DNA of 64,000 nt from Tetragenococcus osmophilus (GCF_003795125.1 NZ_CP027783.1:620001-684000); one strand, 5' to 3'; counted from the stretch's first letter, positions 17,182-26,400 are shown. Notes: generated by a model not told the origin, from the sequence alone. Translations and numbers: made by a program.

Positions 17182-17815
17182 TCATAATTTCCTTCCCATT
17201 AAGTTTTGCTTGAATTTGATCGAATACATTTTGCCAGTCTTTTTCGTTATTTACATCATAACGATCAGCATCAATTCGCAATTTAGGGCCATGGTTATAC
17301 TGTTCAAACCAATCGCCATAAGCTGTGTGTAGTTGTTTATAATAACTTAACAGACCATTTTCTTCGGTAGGTTGCTCAAAAGTTCTACCGCGCTTTTTAA
17401 TATTTGCTAGTATATGCTCAAAGCTAGCATCTAAATAAACCATCAAATCAGGAGCTTTTTTTGGTAATGTGGATAATTCTTCCATCATGTTATCTAATAA
17501 TGCTAAATAAAGTTGATACTCTTCTTCACTGATATTCCCATTATCTACGTTAATCTTTGTAAACAAGGCGTCTTCATAAATGGAGCGATCCAACACGTTG
17601 TTTTGATCAAAAAATGCTTCCTTAATGCTTTTGAAACGTTTATTCAAAAAGTAAATCTGCAGAGCAAAGCCATATTTTTCTGGATCTTCATAGTATTTAT
17701 TTAAAATAGGATTTTCATCTACAGCTTCATAAAATGGTTGTGTTTGTAATTCTTCTGCTATTTTTGTTGTATAGGTTGTTTTTCCTGCGCCAATCATTCC
17801 TGCCATCACAATCAC
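17174..17815 (-). CDS. Deoxynucleoside kinase (dAK/dGK type)
   Basis: A 213-residue P-loop kinase phosphorylating deoxyribonucleosides. Walker A GMIGAGKTT is at residues 6-14, the DRSIYEDALF motif with the catalytic-region Arg is near 76, and the lid KKRGRTFE near 120. Start is GTG with an AAGGAAGG site 11 bases upstream. Specificity (dA, dG or dC) cannot be settled from motifs. Tandem NrdR-like boxes directly upstream tie it to deoxynucleotide supply. Confidence 0.87.
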   Translation of the reverse strand: MIVMAGMIGAGKTTYTTKIAEELQTQPFYEAVDENPILNKYYEDPEKYGFALQIYFLNKRFKSIKEAFFDQNNVLDRSIYEDALFTKINVDNGNISEEEYQLYLALLDNMMEELSTLPKKAPDLMVYLDASFEHILANIKKRGRTFEQPTEENGLLSYYKQLHTAYGDWFEQYNHGPKLRIDADRYDVNNEKDWQNVFDQIQAKLNGKEIMIG

Positions 17816-17850
17816 GATTTCGATCGCCTTCCTTAATTTAATTTGCCCAA

Positions 17851-17926
17851 ACTCTATATATAGTGCTTATATAATGTTTAATCTCTACATATAGTGTTTA
17901 TAACCCATTAAAATTTTACAACAAAC
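17851..17926 (-). promoter_or_regulatory. Promoter with tandem NrdR-type boxes
   Basis: Two AT-rich boxes, read on the minus strand as ACACTATATGTAGAGA (17882-17897) and GCACTATATATAGAGT (17851-17866), match the NrdR consensus ACACWATATATWGTGT closely. They are exactly 31 bp apart, three helical turns, the usual NrdR arrangement. A -10 TATAAA (17897-17902) and -35 TTGTTG 16 bases further up lie just upstream. The downstream genes are deoxynucleotide salvage, as expected. Confidence 0.65.
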
Positions 17927-18099
17927 AAACAGAAATGTGAAGAGTGATTTAAAAAATAAATTGAACTATTTTTACAAAACCTAACGCTAGTTCCTTTTTA
18001 ACATCGAAGTACCTGCTATGGTATTTTTTCAATCTTATCATTCCGAACTCCAATTTTGATAAATTCGGTCATCGTTTTGGTATTTTCCAGATCCATAAA

Positions 18100-18154
18100 G
18101 TAGTCAACTGACTACTTCTTTTTTGCCTTATTTTGACTACCTAGGTAGTCAAAA
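18100..18154. repeat. Cluster of four TGACTAC/GTAGTCA words incl. 24-bp palindrome
   Basis: GTAGTCA and TGACTAC form a 7-2-7 palindrome at 18100-18115, and TTTTGACTACCT with its exact inverse makes a perfect 24-bp palindrome at 18131-18154. The sequence 17904-18099 before it has weakly repeated TGGTATTTT words (18019, 18078) and a CCGAA/TTCGG pair, reminiscent of, but not in step with, the 41-bp arrays. Non-coding. Confidence 0.6.
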
Positions 18155-18224
18155 TGGGATAATCCAGGAAAATTCAGGACAAAATCGACGACTTTTTGTT
18201 TCTTTTTTAAAATTGGCAAACAAA

Positions 18225-18249
18225 AAAACCCTTGATATACAAGGGTTTT
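18225..18249 (-). terminator. Terminator of rplS
   Basis: AAAACCCTTG (18225-18234) pairs with CAAGGGTTTT (18240-18249); the minus-strand T-run is at 18222-18228. It is 40 bases after the rplS stop. Confidence 0.85.
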
Positions 18250-18289
18250 CGCGCGTCTATACAACTCTAGACAATCCAGAAAAGAATTT

Positions 18290-18643
18290 TTAGCGTTTTT
18301 TTCTTCTTTCTGGGATACGTGCAGATTTTCCGTGACGATTACGTAGGTAATACAATTTCGCACGACGTACAAGTCCTTGACGCATAACTTCTATTTTGTC
18401 CACACGAGGAGTATGGAGCGGGAAAGTACGTTCTACGCCGACACCAGTTGAAACTTTACGTACTGTATATGTTTCGCTAATGCCAGTACCGCGACGTTTG
18501 ATAACTACGCCTTCAAATACTTGGATACGTTCACGTGAACCTTCCACGACTTTAGCGTGAACACGTACTGTATCTCCCGGGCGAAAATCCGGAATATCTG
18601 TACGCAATTGGTCTTTAGTTATTTCTTGAATTAATGGATCCAT
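18290..18643 (-). CDS. rplS: 50S ribosomal protein L19
   Basis: A 117-residue L19, located at the subunit interface. The motif [19 protein letters not shown] is at about residues 21-39, and [11 protein letters not shown] near 67. It has a normal length and a KKR-rich C-terminus. Own leader and terminator indicate monocistronic transcription. Confidence 0.97.
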   Translation of the reverse strand: MDPLIQEITKDQLRTDIPDFRPGDTVRVHAKVVEGSRERIQVFEGVVIKRRGTGISETYTVRKVSTGVGVERTFPLHTPRVDKIEVMRQGLVRRAKLYYLRNRHGKSARIPERRKKR

Positions 18644-18649
18644 TTGACA

Positions 18650-18700
18650 TTCTCCTTATTCCCAAATACTCTTGAGAGCTTTCTCTCAGCGGAATATCGT
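18650..18700 (-). promoter_or_regulatory. Putative L19 leader hairpin
   Basis: Just upstream of the ribosome site, TGAGAG/CTCTCA (18673-18678, 18683-18688) form a hairpin inside an outer ATTCC/GGAAT stem (18658-18662, 18691-18695). L19 leaders that mediate autoregulation are known in Firmicutes at this position. I cannot align it to the family model, so identity is inferred from position and shape. Confidence 0.5.
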
Positions 18701-18771
18701 AATAGTTGAGCAATTTACTCACTGAAGTATATTACCATATCCAGCTATGAATGTAAAGAAATTTTTTGTTT

Positions 18772-19824
18772 TCACACACGAACTAAATCCATTTCATGTA
18801 GAGTTTCTGCGATCTGTACTGAATTCCAAGCAGCTCCCTTTAATAAATTATCTGAAACTACCCATAAGTGATAACCATCCTCGATATCTAAGTCTTGACG
18901 AATACGTCCGACAAATGTTTCTTTCTTTCCTACACTATTAAGTGCTTGCGGGTAAACTTGTTGGCTAGGGTCGTCTTCTACTACAATTCCAGGAGCTTTT
19001 TCTAAGCTATCCCGTATTTGATCCACTGAAGTTTGTTCTATTGTTTCAATATAAATAGATTCGGAGTGGCTGGTGATTACAGGAACACGAACGCAGGTAG
19101 CGGAAACCTTTATCTGAGAATCTTCCATAATTTTTTTCGTCTCGTTCACCATTTTCCATTCTTCTTTAGTGTAATCTTCTTCGGCGAACTCATCGATTTG
19201 CGCTAATGCGTTAAAAGCTAACGGATAATGCTTTTTATCACTAGCTACAGGTAAAATTTCTGTCGTTAGATTTTCTGTTAGTTCACCATCTAATATTTCT
19301 CGGCTTTGTTGTTTTACTTCTTCAACTGCTCGAGCTCCAGCTCCGGAAACTGCTTGATAAGTCGAGGCGATGATTCGGTCAATACCAGCTAGTTCTTTAA
19401 TCGGTTTAAGAGCTACCATCATTTGAATGGTCGAGCAGTTAGGATTAGCAATGATTCCTTGATGTTGTTTTAAAGCTTCTTTATTAACCTCAGGTACAAC
19501 TAAAGGCGTGTCTTTATCCATACGAAATTTACTTGTATTGTCTATTACTACAACGCCACGGTTAACTGCTTCAGAAGCGAATTTTTGTGAAGTACTTCCT
19601 CCAGCACTAAAAAAGGCAATATCCACATCGTCAAACGAGTCTGCTGTAAGTTCTTCAACAAAAATACCCGCACCTTTAAATAAGAGTTTGCGTCCTGCAG
19701 ATCGTTGGGAAGCAAGCAGTTTAACATTTTTTAGAGGTAAATTCGTTTGCTCTAACATTTCAATCAATTTTGTTCCGACAGCGCCTGTGGCTCCCACCAC
19801 TGCTACATTATATCCATCGCTCAT
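18772..19824 (-). CDS. asd: Aspartate-semialdehyde dehydrogenase
   Basis: A 350-residue enzyme reducing aspartyl phosphate to the semialdehyde for lysine, threonine, methionine and cell-wall precursor synthesis. The N-terminal [16 protein letters not shown] is the NADP site, NPNCSTIQM carries the catalytic Cys (about 128), and the [12 protein letters not shown] block carries the catalytic His (about 245). No other pathway gene is adjacent. Confidence 0.96.
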   Translation of the reverse strand: MSDGYNVAVVGATGAVGTKLIEMLEQTNLPLKNVKLLASQRSAGRKLLFKGAGIFVEELTADSFDDVDIAFFSAGGSTSQKFASEAVNRGVVVIDNTSKFRMDKDTPLVVPEVNKEALKQHQGIIANPNCSTIQMMVALKPIKELAGIDRIIASTYQAVSGAGARAVEEVKQQSREILDGELTENLTTEILPVASDKKHYPLAFNALAQIDEFAEEDYTKEEWKMVNETKKIMEDSQIKVSATCVRVPVITSHSESIYIETIEQTSVDQIRDSLEKAPGIVVEDDPSQQVYPQALNSVGKKETFVGRIRQDLDIEDGYHLWVVSDNLLKGAAWNSVQIAETLHEMDLVRV

Positions 19825-19981
19825 CTAAAACCGCTCCCTTTGCTCTTTTGTTATTTTTATCATTTTAACATATCAAAAATAAAATGTTACTAATTATCCT
19901 GGAAAAATTTCTGAAACAATACAAGTACAAATCCTGAAAATCCCCTATTTAAAGAAAAAATTTTCATTTAGAGTATTTTAT

Positions 19982-20011
19982 TTGTTATAACCCCCTTACT
20001 TCGGCTATAAT
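19982..20011 (+). promoter_or_regulatory. Orphan promoter for an intergenic transcript
   Basis: -35 TTGTTA (19982-19987) and a perfect -10 TATAAT (20006-20011), 18 bases apart, on the plus strand. Both neighbouring genes are on the minus strand, so this promoter drives neither. Confidence 0.6.
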
Positions 20012-20017
20012 TATGGC

Positions 20018-20128
20018 AGAAGGATTTTGGGGAAGATCCTTCGCAATGTGTATTGGATTTTATATCCTCTATCCAAGTGAGAAAGGCATGGGTTACTTTT
20101 ATACATATAAAGGGGCCGTGTCTTTTTT
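20018..20128 (+). ncRNA. Candidate small RNA, about 110 nt
   Basis: Downstream of the orphan promoter lie three stems: GAAGGAT/ATCCTTC (20019-20025, 20036-20042), TTGGAT/ATCCAA (20053-20058, 20071-20076) and GGCATGG/CCGTGTC (20085-20091, 20116-20122). The last is followed at once by six T and, a few bases on, seven more, a plausible terminator. There is no start codon with a ribosome site and no long frame. I do not recognise 6S, SRP or another known RNA in it. Confidence 0.5.
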
Positions 20129-20135
20129 GCTTTTT

Positions 20136-21896
20136 TTATACCTTTAAAAGAACAAAACCCTTTTCTTGAATACAAAGATTCGTCTCATTCTCCTTTTCTC
20201 TATTTGCTAATAATATTTCTCCTGTTTTTTCCATTATTATCTCTGCGCTTCCCGTATTAAACACTGCTTGCAATTTGTGATTGTCTAAACTTCGTTCTAA
20301 AGTAAGTTGCCCATTTTGTTCATTAACTACTAGCCAATGGAGGTTTCCTTGACTAAGAATATTTTGCCAATTTTTGCGTAAAGCAATCAGTTCTTTAACA
20401 AATTGTAATACCTCTTGGTCTTGATTTTTTTCCTCCCAAATCATACATTTACGACATGCAGGATCCATCCCCCCTGTCATACCGATCTCATCTCCATAGT
20501 ATAAGCAAGGCACGCCTGGCTGCAGATAAGTAAATGCAAGAACTTGTTTCATTAAATCTTTATCTTCTTTGGTTTCTGTCAATAAACGTGGTGTATCATG
20601 CGAGTCCAATATATTAAATTGCATTTGGTTCGTCTGGTCACGGTATAACATCAGCTGCTGATTTATAGTGGCAACCATTGTTTTTAAAGTAAGCTTCTGT
20701 TTGACAAAATAATCCATAATAGCATCCGTATAAGCATAATTCATCACGCCATGAAACTCATCACCGGATAACCAGGCTTGAGCTGAATGCCAAATTTCTC
20801 CTAAAATATAAAAATCTTTTTTACTTTCGTCACATACCTGGCGAAACTTTTTCCAAAAACTATGATCCACTTCATTAGCAACGTCTAGGCGCCATGCATC
20901 AATGTCAAAGGTCTCGATCCAATACTTAGCTGTCTCCAGTAGATAATCTTGTACTTCAGGATTTGCAGTATTCAACTTAGGCATATGCGGTGTAAAAGCA
21001 AAGGTCTCATAAGTCATATCATATGCTTCTTCAAAGTCCTCACTTGCCTTATAACTTGGGGGAAATTCATGAATATGAAACCAGTCTGCATACTTTGATT
21101 CTTTTCCCTTAGCTAGAACATCTTGCCACTGAGGTGATTGGTCGCCCATATGATTAAAAACTGCGTCTAACATCACTTTTATTCCTTTTTGATGACACTT
21201 TTCTACTAAACGTTTAAACACTTTTTCATCACCAAAAGCTGGATCAATTCGCCTGTAATCAATCGTGTCATATTTATGATTGGAATAAGCTTTAAAAATA
21301 GGACATAAATAAAGACCATTAACCCCTAACTCTTCTAAATAATCCAAATGATCGATAATCCCTTGCAAATCTCCTCCAAAAAAATCTTGTCGATCTGGCG
21401 TTTTCGATCCCCAAGGCAGTGTACTTGCAGGATCGTTGCTTTGATCTCCATTGGCAAACCGTTCTGGAAAAATTTGATACCAAACCGTTTCTTTTACCCA
21501 AGAAGGCGCCTTAAAACGATCAATCTCATGAAAATAGGGGAAACGAAAATAAAGATTAGCCGATTGCTTTAACTCTTCGGAGTAAGGAAATAAGCCTTGA
21601 TCTCCATAAAAAACTTCTAGTTGGTCCACTGCTGTAATTGCAAAAGCGTAAGATAAACGATGGAAAGGTGCTTTAAGTGATACAAACCAATAATCAAAAA
21701 GTTCAGTCGATAATCCTTTAACCATTGTCTTGGTTTCTGTCTTTTGCTTTTTTTCTATTAAATAAGGATCTTGCCAAATAAGTTGCACGCACGAAACGTC
21801 GCCTTTAGCTGTACGCAAGCGCAGATGCAGGACATCTTTTTCATATAAATAAGCAAATTCACTACTCGGACGATGATAAATGGCGGCTGTATTCAT
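20136..21896 (-). CDS. GH13 neopullulanase/cyclomaltodextrinase-type enzyme
   Basis: A 586-residue intracellular alpha-glucan hydrolase. An N-terminal CBM34-like domain covers about residues 1-120. The catalytic barrel has DAVFNHMG, AWRLDVANEVDHSFW (nucleophile Asp), ILGEIWH (acid Glu) and NILDSHDTPR. No signal peptide, so it acts on imported maltodextrins or cyclodextrins. ATG 21896 is chosen because GAGGAGG lies 6 bases before it; the in-frame TTG upstream overlaps that site. No maltose transport genes are adjacent. Confidence 0.88.
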   Translation of the reverse strand: MNTAAIYHRPSSEFAYLYEKDVLHLRLRTAKGDVSCVQLIWQDPYLIEKKQKTETKTMVKGLSTELFDYWFVSLKAPFHRLSYAFAITAVDQLEVFYGDQGLFPYSEELKQSANLYFRFPYFHEIDRFKAPSWVKETVWYQIFPERFANGDQSNDPASTLPWGSKTPDRQDFFGGDLQGIIDHLDYLEELGVNGLYLCPIFKAYSNHKYDTIDYRRIDPAFGDEKVFKRLVEKCHQKGIKVMLDAVFNHMGDQSPQWQDVLAKGKESKYADWFHIHEFPPSYKASEDFEEAYDMTYETFAFTPHMPKLNTANPEVQDYLLETAKYWIETFDIDAWRLDVANEVDHSFWKKFRQVCDESKKDFYILGEIWHSAQAWLSGDEFHGVMNYAYTDAIMDYFVKQKLTLKTMVATINQQLMLYRDQTNQMQFNILDSHDTPRLLTETKEDKDLMKQVLAFTYLQPGVPCLYYGDEIGMTGGMDPACRKCMIWEEKNQDQEVLQFVKELIALRKNWQNILSQGNLHWLVVNEQNGQLTLERSLDNHKLQAVFNTGSAEIIMEKTGEILLANREKENETNLCIQEKGFVLLKV

Positions 21897-22137
21897 AAAT
21901 TTCCTCCTCAAAAAATTCTAGCAAAAAAATAACGCTTACATAATTAATTATACACGAAAGCTTTACTTTCTAAAAACGAATTCTTGATTTTCTTTCTTCC
22001 CTTTGCCAAACTTTATTGAAAAAGCCTTAAAAAAACCTAGGCACACCTGGCAAAGATTGAATTCCGAAAAAAGTTATGCTACGCTTTGAAAATAAATGAA
22101 AGCAATTTTTCATTATTCTCAATAAAGGAGAAAAAGC

Positions 22138-24480
22138 ATGCTCGAACTAAAAAATATAAAAAAGCAATATAAAGTGGGCAATACCGTTACCAAAGCCTTA
22201 GACGGCGTCTCCGTTGCTTTACGCCAACAAGAATTCGTAGCCATTCTTGGCGAGAGCGGTTCTGGAAAAACAACGCTTTTAAATGTTATTGGCGGGCTTG
22301 ACCAGTACGATTCAGGCGATATGATCATCAACGGTAAGTCTACCAAAGATTTTAGAGATAAAGACTGGGATGCTTATCGTAACAACTCGATTGGTTTTAT
22401 TTTCCAAAGTTATAACCTTATTAGCCACCAAGGGATTATTGATAACGTCGAATTAGGGATGACACTAAGTGGTGTTTCTAAAAAAGAGCGACGTAAAAAA
22501 GCAGAAGAAGCTTTAGAACGTGTAGGATTAAAAGAGCATATACATAAAAAGCCGAGTCAATTATCCGGCGGACAAATGCAACGAGTAGCTATCGCAAGAG
22601 CGCTAGCAAACGATCCAGATATCTTACTTTGTGATGAACCTACCGGCGCTTTGGATTCAGAAACAAGTGCTCAAATCATGAATCTTATTCAAGAAGTATC
22701 TCAAGATAAGCTTGTGGTAATGGTAACTCATAATGCGGAGATCGCCAATGAATATGCTGATCGGATCATTAGTTTTACCGACGGACAAGTAACAGGTGAT
22801 TCTAATCCACATGTTGAGGGGAAAAAGAAAGAACCCTTTGATTTAAAGCATACGAAAATGACTTTTCTTACGGCTTTACGTCTTTCGTTTAATAATATTC
22901 GCACCAAAAAGGGGCGGACCTTTTTAACAGCCTTTGCCTCTAGTATCGGTATCATTAGTATTGCTATTGTACTATCCTTATCTTCTGGTTTTCAAAAACA
23001 AATTGATCAGACTCAGTCCGAAACTTTAGCTCAATTTCCGGTGACCATTTCGCGGGAAACGACTGAACAAGACCCAGAAAATTTTGAAGACCGCTCAGAT
23101 GAAGGTAGCTTTCCTGAAGACGATGAAATCACCGCTAAAATTAGCGAAGAAGACCGTGCGCAACGAACCAATGATATTGACCAAGATTTTATCGATTATG
23201 TCGATGATATTAACCCTGCATTGAGTAATAACATTGGTTATACACGTTTAGCTAATATGAATTTATTACGCGAAATTGATGGAGAACCCGAAACCGTGCA
23301 ATTTTCCAATGGAGCTGAAGATGAGTCCCAAGCCGAGTCCATGATGTCTATGATGGCGGCTCGAACTGGTGTTGGCGTTTCTTCTTTTCCTAAACAACTT
23401 GATGATTCCCAAGGCAATTTTTTAGAAGATAATTATCGGTTGCTGGAAGGATCCTACCCAGAAGATCCTAACGAGGTCGTATTAGTTGTAGACGAAAATA
23501 ACGAAACAAATATTAATGCTTTGAATAACTTAGGCTTTGATTTAGAAGATGGTGATCAAGTCCATTTTGACGATATTGTAGGCACAACGATGAAGTTAGC
23601 TTATAATAATGCTTTTTATGAAGAATTACCTACAGGAAACTTCATTCCTAAACAAGATTTAGATGAAGTTTATGACGATGATAATAATGAAGAATTAACC
23701 ATTTCTGGTGTCATTCGTAACAAAAGCACTTCTACTATGGATCTTTTAGCTCCTGGAATTGCCTACAGTGACGCCCTTGCACAAAAAGTCATCGATCATA
23801 ACGAAGATTCTGATATCGTAAACGCGCAAGAAGATAGCGATGAAAACGTCATGACAGGCGAAGAGATCGATGGCACAGCCAAAGAAAATCTATTAGATGC
23901 TTTAGGGGCTAGTGAAATTCCTTATAGTGTCATGATTTATCCAAATAATTTTGAAGACAAAGAACAAATCTTGGATTATTTAGATGCTTACAATGAAGGA
24001 AAAGACAATGATGATAAAATTGTATACAGTGATTTAGCAGGAACGATGACCGACTTAACAGGCGGCATCATGGACGCGATCACTTATGTTTTAATCGCTT
24101 TTGCCGGTATTTCGCTAGTTACAAGTATGATTATGATTGGCATTATTACCTACACCTCTGTCTTAGAACGAACAAAAGAAATTGGCGTATTGAAAGCTCT
24201 TGGGGCTAGGAAAAAAGATATTACACGAGTATTTGATGCTGAAACTGCTATTTTAGGAGTCGCTTCAGGTACTTTGGGTGTTGTTATTGCTTACTTAGCT
24301 ACATTTCCAATCAATACCGTCTTACTCAATTTGACCGATTTAGAAAATGTCGCGCAGTTAGATCCAGTGCATGCCATTACCTTAATCATCGTAAGTACAG
24401 TTCTAACTATGATTGGTGGACACATCCCTGCTCGTATGGCAGCTAAAAAAGATGCCGCCATCGCCTTACGAGCTGAATAA
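22138..24480 (+). CDS. MacB-like ABC transporter, fused ATPase and FtsX permease
   Basis: A 780-residue fusion. The N-terminal ATPase (about 1-225) has GESGSGKTT, LSGGQMQRVAIARAL and ILLCDEPTGALDS. A first membrane segment near 262-285 is followed by a very acidic extracellular region of about 340 residues and three C-terminal FtsX-type membrane helices (YVLIAFAGISLVTSMIM onwards), with an ERTKEIGVLKALGA coupling motif. Such mechanotransmission exporters move peptides, lipids or antibiotics; the cargo is unknown. No partner gene is adjacent. Confidence 0.9.
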   Translation: MLELKNIKKQYKVGNTVTKALDGVSVALRQQEFVAILGESGSGKTTLLNVIGGLDQYDSGDMIINGKSTKDFRDKDWDAYRNNSIGFIFQSYNLISHQGIIDNVELGMTLSGVSKKERRKKAEEALERVGLKEHIHKKPSQLSGGQMQRVAIARALANDPDILLCDEPTGALDSETSAQIMNLIQEVSQDKLVVMVTHNAEIANEYADRIISFTDGQVTGDSNPHVEGKKKEPFDLKHTKMTFLTALRLSFNNIRTKKGRTFLTAFASSIGIISIAIVLSLSSGFQKQIDQTQSETLAQFPVTISRETTEQDPENFEDRSDEGSFPEDDEITAKISEEDRAQRTNDIDQDFIDYVDDINPALSNNIGYTRLANMNLLREIDGEPETVQFSNGAEDESQAESMMSMMAARTGVGVSSFPKQLDDSQGNFLEDNYRLLEGSYPEDPNEVVLVVDENNETNINALNNLGFDLEDGDQVHFDDIVGTTMKLAYNNAFYEELPTGNFIPKQDLDEVYDDDNNEELTISGVIRNKSTSTMDLLAPGIAYSDALAQKVIDHNEDSDIVNAQEDSDENVMTGEEIDGTAKENLLDALGASEIPYSVMIYPNNFEDKEQILDYLDAYNEGKDNDDKIVYSDLAGTMTDLTGGIMDAITYVLIAFAGISLVTSMIMIGIITYTSVLERTKEIGVLKALGARKKDITRVFDAETAILGVASGTLGVVIAYLATFPINTVLLNLTDLENVAQLDPVHAITLIIVSTVLTMIGGHIPARMAAKKDAAIALRAE

Positions 24481-24488
24481 TTTCAATA

Positions 24489-24524
24489 AAAAAATGCGTG
24501 AGCTTTTAAGCCCGTGCATTTTTT
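24489..24524 (+). terminator. Bidirectional terminator between convergent genes
   Basis: A long imperfect stem (AATGCGTGAGCTT with AAGCCCGTGCATT, 24493-24505 and 24508-24520) flanked by A-run and T-run. It serves the plus-strand exporter gene and the minus-strand ABC-F gene. Confidence 0.8.
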
Positions 24525-24527
24525 ATA

Positions 24528-26105
24528 TTAGTAATAGTCTATTGGCTGCTTTTTTATTTTTTGATCTTCGATAACAAGTAACTTGTTAAAATTCTTTTGT
24601 AAAAAGTAGCGATCATGCGTTACAGCTAGAAGTGTTCCTGTATACTCGTTCAATAAGTCTTCGATTTCTTCTCGGGCATAAATGTCTAAGTGATTGGTCG
24701 GCTCGTCTAAAATTAACACATTGATTTGTTTATGAAAAAGATGAAGTAAGTAAAGACGAACGCGCTCGCCACCGGAAAGATCTTTTATGCGACGTTGAAC
24801 GTCTTCGCTGTAAAAACCAAAATGAGCAAGTGTTTGGCGAGCTTCTTGTTCTTGTGGTAAAAATTCTTTTACAAAGGACAATACTCGCTGGTTAGGCTGT
24901 TCAAACGTAATGTTTTGCGGAAGATAACCCATTTTTATACTTGCGCCTAAAGAAAGTTTTCCTTCATCAGGCAATAATTTACCTAAAATAATCTGCAACA
25001 GCGTCGATTTGCCCGAACCATTTTTTCCTAAGATTGCCGTTCTTTCGCTACGATAAATCGTAAATGTACTATCAGAAAATAACAAATGCTCGCCCATCAT
25101 TTTTCCAATATCTTTAGCTACGATGACCTCTTTACCTGAACGTTCTGCCTGATCAATTCCTTCTAAACGCCTTTTAGGAGGTTGAGGTGGTTTGACGACA
25201 GTTATTTTCGCTAAGCGATGTTCTAGTTCTTTTGCTTTTTTGAAAAAAGCTTCGTCTCCACCTTCATTCCCCCACTGTCGGTAACGACGGATCATTCTTT
25301 TTATACGTTGGACTTCTCTTTGCTGGAGTTCATAATCTTTTGTGATTTCTGCAATACGAGCTTTCTTTAATTCAACATAACGACTATAATTTTCCGGATA
25401 TTCAATAAGTGTGTCTTCTTCAATTTCAGCAATTTTTTCTGTGACTTGGTCTAAAAACATCCGATCATGAGAAATCACAAGATAAGCTACTTTTGTTGTT
25501 TTTAGATAATTCTCTAGCCAACGAATTCCCGCTAAATCCAAATGATTCGTTGGTTCGTCGAGTAACAAAAGATCAGCCTCCTGTAAAAGGACTTTAGCTA
25601 GTTCTATACGAACACGCTCGCCTCCACTAATCGTAGAGATAGCAGTACTAGCTTTTCCTTCTAAGCCCAATCCTTTTAACATCGTGAAAATACGATCTTC
25701 TAATTCATAACCGCCAGCATCTTCAAATTCTTGCTGCAACTTGCCATAAACACTCACAATATGATCCAAATTTTCTGCCGGATCAGTCATTTTCTGCTCA
25801 TAAGTACGTAATTGTTGTTGTAAGTTCTGAAGTTCAAAAAAACTTTCTTCTAAATAATTTGAAACCGTTAGATCACTTTCAGCAAAAGTTTGTGGAACAT
25901 AGCCAATTTTTAAACCCTTTTTACGACTGACAGTTCCAGAATCAACCCCTTCTCCTCCAGTAATGAGACGAAAAAGAGTTGTTTTTCCTGTACCATTTGC
26001 ACCGACGAGCCCAATTTTTTCTTGTTCATTTATAGTTAATGATAAATTCTCAAAAAGCGGCGTGCCGCTGAAATTTTTATAGATTTTATTTAATTGTATT
26101 AACAT
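24528..26105 (-). CDS. ABC-F family ATPase (translation factor or antibiotic protection)
   Basis: A 525-residue soluble protein with two ABC domains and no membrane segment. Walker A motifs are GANGTGKTT (about 35) and GKNGSGKST (about 355). Both signatures are LSGGERVR/ISGGERVR type, and both Walker B motifs continue into LDEPTNHLD. A charged interdomain linker (about 250-305) is where ribosome-acting members differ. The leader upstream looks like a translation-controlled attenuator, which is typical of antibiotic-resistance members, but subfamily and drug spectrum cannot be read from motifs. Confidence 0.85.
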   Translation of the reverse strand: MLIQLNKIYKNFSGTPLFENLSLTINEQEKIGLVGANGTGKTTLFRLITGGEGVDSGTVSRKKGLKIGYVPQTFAESDLTVSNYLEESFFELQNLQQQLRTYEQKMTDPAENLDHIVSVYGKLQQEFEDAGGYELEDRIFTMLKGLGLEGKASTAISTISGGERVRIELAKVLLQEADLLLLDEPTNHLDLAGIRWLENYLKTTKVAYLVISHDRMFLDQVTEKIAEIEEDTLIEYPENYSRYVELKKARIAEITKDYELQQREVQRIKRMIRRYRQWGNEGGDEAFFKKAKELEHRLAKITVVKPPQPPKRRLEGIDQAERSGKEVIVAKDIGKMMGEHLLFSDSTFTIYRSERTAILGKNGSGKSTLLQIILGKLLPDEGKLSLGASIKMGYLPQNITFEQPNQRVLSFVKEFLPQEQEARQTLAHFGFYSEDVQRRIKDLSGGERVRLYLLHLFHKQINVLILDEPTNHLDIYAREEIEDLLNEYTGTLLAVTHDRYFLQKNFNKLLVIEDQKIKKQPIDYY

Positions 26106-26127
26106 GGTCTTCTCCTTTTAAGACCAT
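26104..26127 (-). promoter_or_regulatory. Hairpin presenting the ABC-F ribosome site
   Basis: ATGGTCTT (26104-26111) and AAGACCAT (26120-26127) form an 8-bp stem. The 8-base loop is the ribosome site AAAAGGAG, and the 3' arm in the message covers the first two bases of the start codon. Translation efficiency should depend on whether this hairpin forms. Confidence 0.6.
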
Positions 26128-26157
26128 CGCATATCTGTTTTTTTCGCAAATAAAAAA

Positions 26158-26177
26158 GTCATGGGAAAACCCATGAC
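26158..26177 (-). terminator. Attenuator-type terminator upstream of the ABC-F gene
   Basis: GTCATGGG and its exact inverse (26158-26165, 26170-26177) with a 4-base loop, followed on the minus strand by six T (26152-26157). It sits between the promoter (26401-26429) and the gene start (26105), so transcription must pass it. Confidence 0.75.
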
Positions 26178-26181
26178 CGTG

Positions 26182-26298
26182 TTATTTATTTTCTTCTAAC
26201 GAAAAATGGAAACATACGAAATGGTCATTGGTTTTGTAAAATTCTGCTGTTTTTAGATACACTTCTCCCGTGAACAGCCATTGTAAAACCAATCGCAT
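26182..26298 (-). CDS. Short leader ORF 2 (38 codons)
   Basis: Begins ATG (MRLVLQWLFTGEVYLK) and ends in FSLEENK; its stop codon is 4 bases before the terminator stem. No own ribosome site is visible. It overlaps leader ORF 1 in another frame, and its composition looks protein-like. One reading is that ORFs 1 and 2 are pieces of one small gene split by a frameshift; the other is that both are leader peptides. No family recognised. Confidence 0.4.
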   Translation of the reverse strand: MRLVLQWLFTGEVYLKTAEFYKTNDHFVCFHFSLEENK

Positions 26299-26362
26299 GA
26301 CTAAAACTGGTATAATCCCGTTGATAATTTTCGCTTGGTGTTATTTTAATCATACGAACCAT
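26225..26362 (-). CDS. Short leader ORF 1 (45 codons)
   Basis: Begins ATG (MVRMIKITPSENYQRDY) with a strong AAAGGAGGG site about 11 bases upstream, so it is very probably translated. It ends inside leader ORF 2, which is in another frame. It is the first coding unit of the roughly 290-base leader before the ABC-F gene. A ribosome stalled on it or on ORF 2 could affect the downstream terminator. Confidence 0.55.
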   Translation of the reverse strand: MVRMIKITPSENYQRDYTSFSHAIGFTMAVHGRSVSKNSRILQNQ

Positions 26363-26400
26363 TTGCTTATGTTCCCTCCTTTGTTTATTAGTTACTTAAA

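Noticed and set aside
18112-18372. Minus-strand frame of 86 codons overlapping the rplS end
   Set aside because: It runs through the rplS terminator and palindromes and has no ribosome site.
20018-20128. Lysine riboswitch or T-box for asd
   Set aside because: The structured stretch and terminator are in the plus orientation, while asd is on the minus strand.
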